Assembly (NCBI GenBank): GCA_024236015.1
Contig: JACKLK010000007.1
Coordinates: 124,001-188,000 of the forward strand
Reading direction: 5' to 3'
DNA: 64,000 nt
DNA from: Rhodoferax sp.
GTDB taxonomy: Bacteria; Pseudomonadota; Gammaproteobacteria; Burkholderiales; Burkholderiaceae_C
The position numbers were made by a program, and so were the translations under genes. Below the pieces are notes generated by a model that was not told the DNA's origin, did not search any database, and was given only the letters and a program-made list of their open reading frames with translations. Positions 41,803 to 50,903 of the stretch are shown one piece after another; the first letter of the stretch is position 1, and each line of letters starts with the position of its first letter.

Positions 41803-42582
41803 TCAGGACCAGCCCGCGTCGACGACGAACTCCTGGGCGGTGATCATGCGCGCGGTATCGGCCGCCAGGAACATCACCATGTGCGCGATGTCGGTGCCCA
41901 CCAGCCGCCCGCCCAGGCACTGGTTGCGCTCCAGCTCGCGTTCGCCCTGTTCGTCCAGCCACAGGCTCACCTGGCGCTCGGTCATGACCCAGCCCGGCAC
42001 CACGCAATTGACGCGGATGTTGTCGCGGCCCAGTTCGCCGGCCAGCACCCGGGTGAAACCCAGCATCGCCGACTTGCAGCTCGCATAGACCGCATAACCG
42101 GCGCCCTTGATCTTCCAGCTCACCGAACCCAGGTTGACGATCGCACCGCCGCCCCGCGCACGCATGCCGGGCAGCACCGCCTGCGCCGCGAAAAAATGCG
42201 GCCGGAAGTTGACCGCCACCCGTTGGTCGAAATACGCTGGCGTCACGTCCTCGATCGCGTGGCGGTCGTCGTTGGCCACGTTGTTGACCAGCACGTCGAA
42301 CCCGCCGACCGGCCCGGCCAGCGTGGTGATGGCCTGGCGCAATGCGGCGACGTCGGTGACGTCGCAGGCGGCGAAGAAGACCTGCTCGTGCGCATCGGCC
42401 AGTGCCTGGCCGGCCACCGCGTCGCGGTCGACGAAGCCGACGCGGCATCCCTGGGCCGCGAAGCCCCGCACGATGTCGGCGCCGATGCCGCTGGCGCCTC
42501 CGGTGACCAGCACGCCCTGGCCACGCAGGCTGTGGAAGACGACACCGGCAAAGTCGACGGCGGGGATGGCGGGGTGCGGCAT
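41803..42582 (-). CDS. Short-chain dehydrogenase/reductase
   Basis: A 259-residue classical SDR. The NAD(P)-binding TGGASGIGADIVRGF (TGxxxGxG), FVDRD at the end of strand 2 (Asp suggests NAD preference), VLVNNVAND (NNAG-like), IVNLGSVSWKIKGAGYAVYASCKSAMLGF with catalytic Ser, Tyr and Lys (YASCK). VVPGWVMTERQ follows. Oxidises or reduces an alcohol/ketone; the substrate is unknown. Start ATG at 42582 (MPHPAIPAVDF). It is divergent from the MATE gene. Confidence 0.9.
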   Translation of the reverse strand: MPHPAIPAVDFAGVVFHSLRGQGVLVTGGASGIGADIVRGFAAQGCRVGFVDRDAVAGQALADAHEQVFFAACDVTDVAALRQAITTLAGPVGGFDVLVNNVANDDRHAIEDVTPAYFDQRVAVNFRPHFFAAQAVLPGMRARGGGAIVNLGSVSWKIKGAGYAVYASCKSAMLGFTRVLAGELGRDNIRVNCVVPGWVMTERQVSLWLDEQGERELERNQCLGGRLVGTDIAHMVMFLAADTARMITAQEFVVDAGWS

Positions 42583-42767
42583 GGCGTTCGGGCTCCGGGC
42601 GGTTCGGGGATCGGTCCGCGCATGGTAGCCGCTCGCCCTGCCGATGCGTGGCGATGTGCCGCGATGCGCCGCGTGCAGCGGCATGGCGCCGCCGACTATC
42701 ATCGACGCGGTCGCACGGCGGACACGCACCGCGCGCCGGCCTCCCTCCCCCCGCTGCTTTCCCACCC

Positions 42768-44099
42768 ATGACGCGCCCACCCACCGGATCGACGACTGCC
42801 GTCAGCCACCGCACGATCCTGGGCATTGCGGTGCCGATCATGTTGTCCAACGTGTCGACCCCGCTGCTGGGCGCCATCGACACCGCGGTCGTCGGCCAGA
42901 TCCCCGATCCGGCCCACATCGGCGCGGTGGCGGTCGGCTCGCTGGTGTTCACCTTCCTGTTCTGGGCCTTCGGTTTCCTGCGCATGGGCACGACCGGCCT
43001 GACCGCGCAGGCGCTGGGCGCGCAGGATGCCGACGAGATGGTCGCCGCGCTGGGCCGCGCGCTGCTCGTGGCCGCGCTGGCCGGCGCCGGCATGGTGGTG
43101 CTGCAATGGCCGATCCGCGAGACGGCGTTCGCGCTGCTGGAGGCCAGCGACGCGGTCGAAGGGCTGGGCCGCAGCTATTTCGACATCCGCATCTGGGCGG
43201 CGCCGGCAACGCTGGCCAACTACGCCTTGCTGGGCTGGTTCATCGGCCTGGGCCGCACCGACATCGCGCTGGTGCTGCAACTGCTGCTGAACCTGACCAA
43301 CATCGTGCTCGACCTGTGGTTCGTCCTCGGCCTGGGCTGGGGCGTGCCCGGCGTGGCCGCCGGCACCGTGCTGGCCGAGGTGCTGGCCGCGACGGTCGGC
43401 GTGCTGATTGCGCTGCGCCATGCGCGCGGCATGGGCGCGCGCTGGGAGCCGCAGCGGCTGCTGGCGCCGGCGCAACTCAAGCGCACCCTGGTCGTCAACA
43501 GCGACATCATGGTGCGTTCGCTGGCGCTGATCTTCGTCTTCGTCTGGTTCATGGCCCAGGGCGCGGCGCAGGGCGACGTGCGGCTGGCGGCCAACGCGGT
43601 GCTGATGCAGTTCATCTCCATCAGTGCGTATTTCCTCGACGGGCTGGCGTTCGCCGCCGAAGCCCTGGTCGGGCGGGCCGTGGGCGCGATGCGCCGTGGC
43701 GCACTGGCGGCCGCGGCCACGATGACCAGCATCTGGGCCGGCGCCATCGCGGCGCTGATGTCGCTGGCCTTGTGGCTGCTGGGCCCGACGCTGATCGACC
43801 TGCTCAGTGTCGACGCCGCGGTGCGCGAAGCCGCGCGCACCTACCTGCCCTGGGCTGCCGGCGCGCCGCTGCTCGGCGTGTGGGCGTTCCAGCTCGACGG
43901 CATCTTCATCGGCGCCACGCGCACCGCCGACATGCGCAACGCCATGCTGGTGTCGAGCGCCATCTTCGTGCTGGCCTGGTGGCTGCTGCTGCCCTGGGAA
44001 AACCATGGACTGTGGGCCGCGCTGTACGTGAACTACCTGGCGCGCACGGCGACGCTGCTGTGGCACTACCCGGCGCTGTTGCGCTCGGTGCCGGACTGA
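42768..44099 (+). CDS. MATE family efflux transporter (DinF-like)
   Basis: A 443-residue membrane protein with twelve hydrophobic segments in two MATE bundles. It starts ILGIAVPIMLSNVSTPLLGAIDTAVVGQ, the typical MATE opening with P-I-M and DTA, and continues GFLRMGTTGLTAQALGAQD. The second half begins VVNSDIMVRSLALIF. It exports cationic drugs or metabolites using Na+ or H+. The SAYFLDGLAFAAEALVGRAVG block is typical of the DinF subgroup. Confidence 0.9.
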   Translation: MTRPPTGSTTAVSHRTILGIAVPIMLSNVSTPLLGAIDTAVVGQIPDPAHIGAVAVGSLVFTFLFWAFGFLRMGTTGLTAQALGAQDADEMVAALGRALLVAALAGAGMVVLQWPIRETAFALLEASDAVEGLGRSYFDIRIWAAPATLANYALLGWFIGLGRTDIALVLQLLLNLTNIVLDLWFVLGLGWGVPGVAAGTVLAEVLAATVGVLIALRHARGMGARWEPQRLLAPAQLKRTLVVNSDIMVRSLALIFVFVWFMAQGAAQGDVRLAANAVLMQFISISAYFLDGLAFAAEALVGRAVGAMRRGALAAAATMTSIWAGAIAALMSLALWLLGPTLIDLLSVDAAVREAARTYLPWAAGAPLLGVWAFQLDGIFIGATRTADMRNAMLVSSAIFVLAWWLLLPWENHGLWAALYVNYLARTATLLWHYPALLRSVPD

Positions 44100-44178
44100 C
44101 GCCCTGCCGCGTTCGCGCGTCGCGACCGCGGCTTCCTACAATGGTTGCGATACCGATGACCGCTGCAAGGAGGAAAAC

Positions 44179-44970
44179 ATGATCGTCGAACGCATCTGGA
44201 CCGGCAACGCCTACCGCAACTACAACTACCTGATCGCCTGCCCCGAGACCGGCGAGGCGCTGGCCATCGATCCGCTGGACCACGAGAAATGCCTGACCGC
44301 GGCCAAGGTGCGCGGCTGGCAGATCACGCAACTGCTCAACACCCACGAACACCAGGACCACACCGGTGGCAACGACGCCATCGTCGCGGCCACCGGTGCC
44401 AAGGTCATCGCCCACCACAAGGCCGGCGGCAAGATCGCCGGCATGGACCGCGGCGTCAAGGCCGGCGACGTCATCAAGGTCGGCAAGACGGTCGAGCTCG
44501 AATGCCTGGACACCCCCGGCCACACCATGTGCCACATCTGCCTGCGTTCGCACACCGAGCAGCCGGCGCTGTTCTCGGGCGACACGCTGTTCAACGCCGG
44601 CGCCGGCAACTGCCACAACGGCGGCAACGTCGACGACATGTACACCAGCTTCGTCGACCAGCTGGCCAAGCTGCCGGAGAACACCCAGGTCTACCCCGGC
44701 CACGACTACATCGAGAACAACCTGAAGTTCACGCTCGACCGCGAACCCGACAACAACGCCGCCCAGGCGCTGCTGCCCAAGGTCGCGGACCACGACCCGG
44801 CCACGTCCATCGTGACCACACTGGCCCAGGAGAAGCAGCACAACACCTTCTTCCGGCTCGCCAGCCCGAGCGTGATTGCGCGGCTGCGCGAGAAATTCCC
44901 CGACCTGCCGGAGAACCCGGACGCGCGGCTGGTGTTCACCCGGCTGCGCGAGCTGCGCAACAGCTGGTAG
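44179..44970 (+). CDS. Hydroxyacylglutathione hydrolase-like metallo-beta-lactamase fold protein
   Basis: A 263-residue glyoxalase II-type hydrolase. The metal-binding THEHQDHTGG (THxHxDH) and further ligands in DTPGHTMCHICL (His), FSGDTLF (Asp) and VYPGHDYIENN (His) form the binuclear centre. The C-terminal helical part (RLREKFPDLPENPDARLVFTRLRELRNSW) matches the glyoxalase II substrate-binding tail. AAGGAGGAAA precedes the ATG, a strong ribosome site. The insertion GAGNCHNGGN after the Asp ligand also occurs in the GloB-like subgroup of Burkholderiales. Confidence 0.9.
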   Translation: MIVERIWTGNAYRNYNYLIACPETGEALAIDPLDHEKCLTAAKVRGWQITQLLNTHEHQDHTGGNDAIVAATGAKVIAHHKAGGKIAGMDRGVKAGDVIKVGKTVELECLDTPGHTMCHICLRSHTEQPALFSGDTLFNAGAGNCHNGGNVDDMYTSFVDQLAKLPENTQVYPGHDYIENNLKFTLDREPDNNAAQALLPKVADHDPATSIVTTLAQEKQHNTFFRLASPSVIARLREKFPDLPENPDARLVFTRLRELRNSW

Positions 44971-44996
44971 CCGCCACCACGACCACGCCGGCAAGC

Positions 44997-45653
44997 ATGC
45001 AACACGACGCGGCGCTGCGGGAATCGGTCGCCGCGGCGCTGCGCCAGTTTCCGGTACAGGCCCAGCCCGACGGCCTGCACGGCCGCGCGGCGGTGGCACT
45101 GGTGATCTCCCAGGCCGGATTCGGCGCGGCATGGGGCGGCCTGCCGCGGCATGCGCAGTGGAGCACCGAAGCGGCCATGATCCTGACCCGGCGCGCCACG
45201 CACCTGCGCCGCCACGCCAACCAGTGGGCCCTGCCCGGCGGGCGCATCGACGCCAGCGAAACACCCGAGCAGGCCGCACTGCGCGAGTTGCGCGAGGAAG
45301 TGGCGCTGGAACTGCCACCGGATGCGGTGCTGGGCCGCCTCGACGACTACGCCACCCGCTCCGGTTTCGCCATCACGCCGGTCGTGCTCTGGGCCATGGA
45401 CGCCCGCACCATGGTCGCCAACCCGGACGAAGTCGCCTCCATCCACCGCATCGCACTGGAAGAGTTCCTGCGCCCGGACGCACCCATGCTCGAGCACGGC
45501 CTACACGCACAACCGGTGCTGCGCATGCCGGTCGGCGACAACTGGATCGCGGCGCCCACGGCGGCCTTCCTGTACCAGTTCCGCGAGGTCTGTCTGTGCG
45601 GGCGCCTGACCCGCGTCGCGCATTTCGAGCAGCCGGAGTTCGCCTGGCGGTGA
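44997..45653 (+). CDS. Nudix hydrolase (CoA diphosphatase-like)
   Basis: A 218-residue Nudix protein. The Nudix box is GGRIDASETPEQAALRELREEVAL (GX5EX7REXXEE-type). Upstream, HANQWALPGG is the usual lead-in. Length and overall layout resemble NudL/CoA pyrophosphatase, but the diagnostic UPF0035 motif was not recognised, so the substrate stays open. It follows the hydrolase gene by 26 nt and may be co-transcribed. Confidence 0.88.
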   Translation: MQHDAALRESVAAALRQFPVQAQPDGLHGRAAVALVISQAGFGAAWGGLPRHAQWSTEAAMILTRRATHLRRHANQWALPGGRIDASETPEQAALRELREEVALELPPDAVLGRLDDYATRSGFAITPVVLWAMDARTMVANPDEVASIHRIALEEFLRPDAPMLEHGLHAQPVLRMPVGDNWIAAPTAAFLYQFREVCLCGRLTRVAHFEQPEFAWR

Positions 45654-45776
45654 GTGCGGGTTTCGGGCCGAGGCGACTGCGACAGCGGCCGCTTCAGCAA
45701 AGACCAAACCTCGTCAGGGCTACGGCACGTAGGCCTGACAAGCTCGCACCCCCTGCTTCAGGCCACCGGAATGATC

Positions 45777-45917
45777 TCAGCCCCGTTCATACAGCAGGTC
45801 GCTCAGCGCCTGCTTCAAGGACGGCAGAGTCGTAGCCGTGGATGATGCGACAAACTCCTGGGCAAGCGCAATGGCACCCAGTGCATCAACCAGCAGCTTG
45901 GGCGTCTTGTCGGTCAT
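45777..45917 (-). pseudogene. HEPN (DUF86) toxin remnant with internal deletion
   Basis: The ATG at 45917 starts MTDKTPKLLVDALGAIALAQ then EFVA, the usual N-terminus of DUF86 HEPN proteins paired with MNT antitoxins. After about 24 residues the sequence jumps, in another frame, to IIHGYDSAV, which is the family's catalytic RxxxxH/Y region, then LEAGAERPAV. The central helices, about 50 or more residues, are absent and the frame is broken; in the original frame translation ends after 46 residues. The gene overlaps the MNT gene by 32 nt. Confidence 0.7.
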
Positions 45918-46215
45918 AGATCGGCACACGGGTGCTGTTCACGGCCCGCAGGAAATACGGGTTGCGAATCGTTCGCGGGTTCACCAGGTCCACGGGACGT
46001 CCCAGCACGCTCTCCAGAGCATCGGCCAGGCCGAGCCACCGGTGGCCGCGCGAACCCGTGGCCTGCTCATCGAGCTCCACCAGAAAGTCATAGTCACTGG
46101 ATGCGGGATCGAAGTCCGGCCCGGCCGCAGAGCCGAACAATTCCAGGTGCGCAACACCGTACCGCTCGCACACGGCAGCGATGTCCGGAATCTTGCGCGC
46201 CAGAACTGCGTCCAT
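45886..46215 (-). CDS. MNT-type nucleotidyltransferase (antitoxin of a MNT/HEPN pair)
   Basis: A 109-residue minimal nucleotidyltransferase. The motif is LELFGSAAGPDFDPASSDYDFLVEL: GSAAG (29-33) and the metal-binding Asp41 and Asp43 (DxD) of the pol-beta fold. In complete systems this protein AMPylates the HEPN RNase partner and silences it. Here the HEPN gene directly downstream is broken, so the antitoxin is an orphan. An in-frame TTG at 46233 is possible, but ATG at 46215 (MDAVLARKIPDIAAVC) matches family N-termini better. Confidence 0.85.
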   Translation of the reverse strand: MDAVLARKIPDIAAVCERYGVAHLELFGSAAGPDFDPASSDYDFLVELDEQATGSRGHRWLGLADALESVLGRPVDLVNPRTIRNPYFLRAVNSTRVPIYDRQDAQAAG

Positions 46216-46225
46216 CGCGCGATTA

Positions 46226-46978
46226 TCAGACAACTGACTGCCGTATCCCCTGCAACAGCTGCGTCACCGCGTCGTGCAGGTCCCGCGCCCACGTCCGGCG
46301 ATCGCGGCCCAGCGCCTGCTCCGGTTCACCGAAATGCACCACCGCACGCATGCCATCGCTGCCGAGCAGCCGCCAGATCGAACCGAGCAACGATTCGTCG
46401 CCGACGTAGCTGGCGGCCTGGCTGGTGTGGCCGTGCCGGTCGAGGTAACGCAGCGCCACCGGCTGCACCGGCGCCGGTGCCGAGATCGCGGCCTGGATCA
46501 GGTTGGCGTGGAACGGCAGCAGTGTGATGCCGTCACCGGTCGTGCCTTCGGGGAACACCATCAGGATGTCACCGTCGCGCAGCGCCTGCACCATGTCGTG
46601 CACGACCCGCATCGCGTCGCGGCGCGAGCTGCGTTCGATGTACAACGTGCCGGCGCCGGTGGCCAGGCGCCCGACGATGGGCCAGCGCCCGACGTCGGCC
46701 TTGGAGACGAAGCGGCAATGGTGGGCCGCATGCAGCACGATGATGTCGAGCCAGGACACATGGTTGCACACCAGCAGCATCGGCCCGATCGCCGGCGGCT
46801 GGCCCGAGACATGCAGCGTCACGCCCAGGCGCAGCAGCATGGCCGCCGACCAGGCCTGCACGCGCAGGTCGCGCTGCGCCGGGGTCAGGCGCGGAAACAG
46901 CCAGACGATGGTGGCCAGGCCGCGCAGCAGGTGCACAAACACCCGCCAGGCGCGCCAGGCGACGCGCAGCAGCGTCAC
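46226..46978 (-). CDS. plsC: 1-acyl-sn-glycerol-3-phosphate acyltransferase (PlsC family)
   Basis: A 250-residue membrane-associated acyltransferase. Motif I is VCNHVSWLDIIVL (NHxxxxD); motif III is MVFPEGTTGDG. An N-terminal hydrophobic segment (VFVHLLRGLATIVWLFP) anchors it in the inner membrane. It adds the second acyl chain in phosphatidic acid synthesis. The GTG start overlaps the pyrX stop by 4 nt (GTGA), so the genes are translationally coupled. Confidence 0.9.
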   Translation of the reverse strand: MTLLRVAWRAWRVFVHLLRGLATIVWLFPRLTPAQRDLRVQAWSAAMLLRLGVTLHVSGQPPAIGPMLLVCNHVSWLDIIVLHAAHHCRFVSKADVGRWPIVGRLATGAGTLYIERSSRRDAMRVVHDMVQALRDGDILMVFPEGTTGDGITLLPFHANLIQAAISAPAPVQPVALRYLDRHGHTSQAASYVGDESLLGSIWRLLGSDGMRAVVHFGEPEQALGRDRRTWARDLHDAVTQLLQGIRQSVV

Positions 46979-48270
46979 GCTTCGAACGCGAGGTAGCCGC
47001 CCACGATGGTGCAACGCACCTTCGCGCGCAGCGCATATCCCGAGAACGGCGTGTGTTTGCCCTGGCTGCGCAAGGTGTCCGCGTTGATCACCCATTCGGC
47101 CTGCGGATCGTAGACACACAGGTCGGCCACGCCACCCACCACGAGCCGGCCGGCGCCGCCCGCCGGCGCGGCATCGTTGCCACCGGCCATGATGGCGGCC
47201 GGCGCGCTGGTCAGCACCTGCAGCGCGCGGCGCAGGTCGACGCCGCTGCTCTCGGCCCACTTGAGGGCCATGCCGAGCAGCAGTTCGACGGCGCTGGCGC
47301 CGGCCTCGCTTTCGGCGAACGGCAGCGTCTTCTGGTCTTCGTCGACCGGGCTGTGGTCGGACACCAGCGCATCGACGGTGCCGTCGGCCAGTGCCCGGCC
47401 GATCGCGTCGCGGTCGCGCTGCTGGCGCAGCGGCGGCTTGAGGTGGGAGCGGCTGTCGAAATAACCGATGTCGGTGTCGATCAGGTGCAGCGAGTGGATG
47501 CTGACGTCGCAGGTCAGCGGCAGGCCTTCGGCCTTGGCCTGGCGCACCAGTTCCAGGCCGGCCGCGCTGCTGATGCGGCACAGGTGCACGCGCGCGCCGC
47601 TCGAGCGCATCAGCTCGACGATGCTGAAGATGGCGATGGTCTCGGCCGCCACCGGCACGCCGGACAGGCCCATGCGCGTGGCCAGCGGCCCGCTGGCGAC
47701 GACGCCCGTGCCCAGGTCGCGGTCCTGCGGGCGCAGCCACACGGTGTAGCCGAAGGTGCTGGCGTATTGCAGCGCGCGCGACAACATCTGCAGCGTGGGC
47801 AGCGGCACGTCGGCCTGGCCGAAGCCGATGCAGCCGGCCTGGGTCAGCGACACCATCTCGGTCAGCACCTCGCCGCGCAGGCCGCGGGTCAGCGCGCCGA
47901 GCGGGAACACCCGGCACTGGTGCAGCTTTTCGGAGCGAAAACGCAGCATCTCGACCAGGCCGGGTTCGTCGAGCACCGGGTCGGTGTCGGGCGGGCAGAC
48001 CAGGCTGGTCACGCCGCCGGCCACGGCGGCCGCCATCTCCGACTGCAACATGTGGGCATGTTCGTGGCCCGGCTCGCGCAGCCGCACGGCCAGGTCGACC
48101 AGGCCGGGCGCGACCACGCACTGGCTGGCGTCGATGGTCTTGTTCGGATGGAAATCCGCCGGCACGTCGCCGACGGCGACGATCCGGCCCGCGGCCACCG
48201 CCACATCACAGGTCCGGTCCAGCCCGCTCGCGGGATCGATGACCCTGCCGCCCTTGATCAGTATCTTCAT
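46975..48270 (-). CDS. pyrX: Dihydroorotase-like protein without metal ligands (PyrX type)
   Basis: A 431-residue amidohydrolase-fold protein of the class I dihydroorotase family. Active enzymes have GLVDxHxHLREPG; here it is GLVDLAVRLREPG, so both His of HxH are lost (Ala61 and Arg63). The later HxCHxS region reads VHLCRISSA, where another ligand His is Arg. The Asp of DHSP is kept. Such inactive homologues (PyrX of Pseudomonas) are structural partners of aspartate carbamoyltransferase. The gene lies 13 nt after pyrB, consistent with that role. The catalytic dihydroorotase must be elsewhere. Confidence 0.9.
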   Translation of the reverse strand: MKILIKGGRVIDPASGLDRTCDVAVAAGRIVAVGDVPADFHPNKTIDASQCVVAPGLVDLAVRLREPGHEHAHMLQSEMAAAVAGGVTSLVCPPDTDPVLDEPGLVEMLRFRSEKLHQCRVFPLGALTRGLRGEVLTEMVSLTQAGCIGFGQADVPLPTLQMLSRALQYASTFGYTVWLRPQDRDLGTGVVASGPLATRMGLSGVPVAAETIAIFSIVELMRSSGARVHLCRISSAAGLELVRQAKAEGLPLTCDVSIHSLHLIDTDIGYFDSRSHLKPPLRQQRDRDAIGRALADGTVDALVSDHSPVDEDQKTLPFAESEAGASAVELLLGMALKWAESSGVDLRRALQVLTSAPAAIMAGGNDAAPAGGAGRLVVGGVADLCVYDPQAEWVINADTLRSQGKHTPFSGYALRAKVRCTIVGGYLAFEA

Positions 48271-48283
48271 GACTGCTCGCGCC

Positions 48284-49285
48284 TCAATTCGACTCGTTGC
48301 CCGCGACCAGGCTCATCACCGCCATGCGCACGGCGATGCCGAAGGTCACCTGCGGCAGGATCACGCTCTGCGTGCCGTCGACCACCTCGGAGGCGATCTC
48401 GACGCCGCGGTTGATCGGCCCTGGGTGCATGACGATGGCATCCGGCCTGGCCAGTTGCAACATCTCGCGCGTCAGGCCGTAACTCATGAAGTACTCCTGC
48501 GCCGACGGCAGCAGCGCGCCGCTCATGCGTTCGTTCTGCAGCCGCAGCATGATGATGACGTCGCAGTCGCGGATGCCTTCCTTCAGGTTGTGGCACACGC
48601 GCACGCCCATCTGCGCCAGGTCGGCCGGCACCAGGGTCTTGGGGCCGACCACCCGCACCTCGGCCGCGCCCAGTGTGGTCAGGCCGTGGATGTCGGAGCG
48701 CGCCACGCGCGAATGCAGCACGTCGCCGACGATGGCCACCGTCAGGTTGGAGAAGTCCTTCTTGTAGTGCCGGATCGTGAACATGTCCAGCAGGCCTTGC
48801 GTCGGGTGCGAATGGCGGCCGTCGCCGGCGTTGATCACGTGCACGTGCGGCGCCACGTGTTTGGCGATCAGGTAGGGCGCACCCGACTCGCTGTGGCGCA
48901 CGACGAAGATGTCGGCCGCCATCGCGCTCAGGTTGGCGATGGTGTCGAGCAGCGACTCGCCCTTGGACGCCGACGAACGCGCGATGTCCAGGTTGATGAC
49001 GTCGGCGCTGAGCCGCTTGGCCGCGATCTCGAACGTGGTGCGGGTGCGGGTGGAGTTCTCGAAGAACAGGTTGAACACGCTGCGTCCGCGCAGCAACGGC
49101 ACCTTCTTGACCTCGCGGTCGTTGACGCTGACGAAGTTCTCGGCCGTGTCCAGCACCTGTCGCAGGATCTCGGCCGGCAGGCCTTCGACGGACAACAGGT
49201 GGACCAGTTCGCCGTTCTTGTTGAGCTGGGGATTACGTCGGTACAACACGCTGGGTTCTTTCTTCTGCTCTGGTGGCCGGCTCAC
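48284..49285 (-). CDS. pyrB: Aspartate carbamoyltransferase catalytic subunit
   Basis: A 333-residue enzyme for the second step of pyrimidine synthesis (carbamoyl phosphate + aspartate). Carbamoyl phosphate site: FFENSTRTRTTFE (STRTR). The SASKGES loop (80s loop Ser and Lys), GDGRHSHPTQGLLD (HPTQ), LRLQNER (aspartate-binding Arg in 230s loop) and HPGPINRGVEI complete the set. The N-terminal extension MSRPPEQKKEPSVLYRRN is found in the larger bacterial ATCases that need PyrX. Operon yqgE-ruvX-pyrR-pyrB-pyrX-plsC. Confidence 0.95.
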   Translation of the reverse strand: MSRPPEQKKEPSVLYRRNPQLNKNGELVHLLSVEGLPAEILRQVLDTAENFVSVNDREVKKVPLLRGRSVFNLFFENSTRTRTTFEIAAKRLSADVINLDIARSSASKGESLLDTIANLSAMAADIFVVRHSESGAPYLIAKHVAPHVHVINAGDGRHSHPTQGLLDMFTIRHYKKDFSNLTVAIVGDVLHSRVARSDIHGLTTLGAAEVRVVGPKTLVPADLAQMGVRVCHNLKEGIRDCDVIIMLRLQNERMSGALLPSAQEYFMSYGLTREMLQLARPDAIVMHPGPINRGVEIASEVVDGTQSVILPQVTFGIAVRMAVMSLVAGNESN

Positions 49286-49316
49286 GCCGCGCGGGCCCGT
49301 CGCCCGGTGGCGGCCC

Positions 49317-49858
<542 letters not shown>

Positions 49859-49862
<4 letters not shown>

Positions 49863-50290
49863 GGAAGACTCCGCAGAAACTGTTCGAGGATGATGCAGGC
49901 CGCGCCGGCATCGGGGTCGCGCGCGCCGTCGGACAAGGCTTCGGTCGTGCTGTAACGCTCGTCGACCTCGTACACCGGCAACGGGAAGCGGCCGCGCAGG
50001 CCACGCGCGAACTTGCGCGCCAGCCGGGTGTTCTCGTGTTCGGCGCCATCGGGATGCAGCGGCACACCGACCACCAGGGCCTGCGGCTGCCATTCGGCGA
50101 TCTGCTGCGCAACCCGCTCCAGGCGCTGCTGCGTCTCGCGCGCCTGTATCGTGGGCAGCGGCCGGGCCTGGCCCAGCAAACGCGTGCCGAACGCCACGCC
50201 GGTGCGCCGGGTGCCGAAGTCCAGCGCGAGGAAACTCTGCAGGTCCGCACGCACCGGCGGCTGCTGCGCCTGCACCGCGGCCTCAGGCAT
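49859..50290 (-). CDS. ruvX: Putative Holliday junction resolvase RuvX/YqgF
   Basis: A 143-residue RNase H-fold nuclease. Motifs: FLALDFGTRRTGVAFG (catalytic Asp), ALVVGVPLHPDG (beta-4 with conserved residues) and VYEVDERYSTTEA (Glu), and DPDAGAACIILEQFL with the last Asp. YqgF proteins process pre-16S rRNA 5-prime ends and can act on Holliday junctions. It overlaps yqgE by 8 nt upstream and pyrR by 4 nt downstream. Confidence 0.92.
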
Positions 50291-50882
50291 GACCGGCCTG
50301 CGGCGACAACATCCAGACCTGCAGGCCGAGCAACTCCAGTGCCTTGTCGTAACGCTGGTCCACCGGCGTGTCGAAGATCACCGACAGGTCGGCATCGACC
50401 GTGAGCCAGCTGTTGTCGCCCAGTTCGGATTCGAGCTGGCCTTCACCCCAGGCCGAATACCCGAGCGACACCAGCACCCGCCGCGGGCCGTTGCCGGTGG
50501 ACAAGGCCTCGAGCACGTCCTTGGACGTGGTCATCTCCAGCCCGCCGGGGATGGACATGGTGGACGCGTACACCGGCTCGTCGGGCTTGTCGACCTCGGC
50601 GAAGAAGGCCTCGTGCAACACGAAGCCGCGGTCGGTCTGCACCGGCCCGCCCTGGAACACCGGCAGCTGCTGCAGGTCGTCGCGGCCCAGCGGCAGCTGC
50701 ACCTTGTCGAACAAGCCCTTGAGGTTGATGTCGCTGGGCTTGTTGATGACCAGGCCCAGCGCACCGCGCTCGCTGTGTTCGCACACATAGACCACGCTGC
50801 GCGCGAAAGACGCATCGTCGAGCCCGGGCATGGCGATCAGAAAATGATTCGTCAGGTTGATGGGCGCAGAATCCATGGGCAT
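50283..50882 (-). CDS. yqgE: YqgE/AlgH family protein (UPF0301)
   Basis: A 199-residue protein with all typical blocks of UPF0301: NLTNHFLIAMPGLDDASFARSVVYVCEHSERGALGLVINKPS, FQGGPVQTDRGFVLHE and LVSLGYSAWGEGQLESEL. The name AlgH comes from alginate regulation in Pseudomonas, but the molecular function is not established. It is regularly found next to ruvX, as here. First gene of the pyr operon, divergent from the photolyase gene with a 21-nt gap. Confidence 0.93.
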   Translation of the reverse strand: MPMDSAPINLTNHFLIAMPGLDDASFARSVVYVCEHSERGALGLVINKPSDINLKGLFDKVQLPLGRDDLQQLPVFQGGPVQTDRGFVLHEAFFAEVDKPDEPVYASTMSIPGGLEMTTSKDVLEALSTGNGPRRVLVSLGYSAWGEGQLESELGDNSWLTVDADLSVIFDTPVDQRYDKALELLGLQVWMLSPQAGHA

Positions 50883-50903
50883 CGAGGAATTTTAGCGGTC
50901 CCC

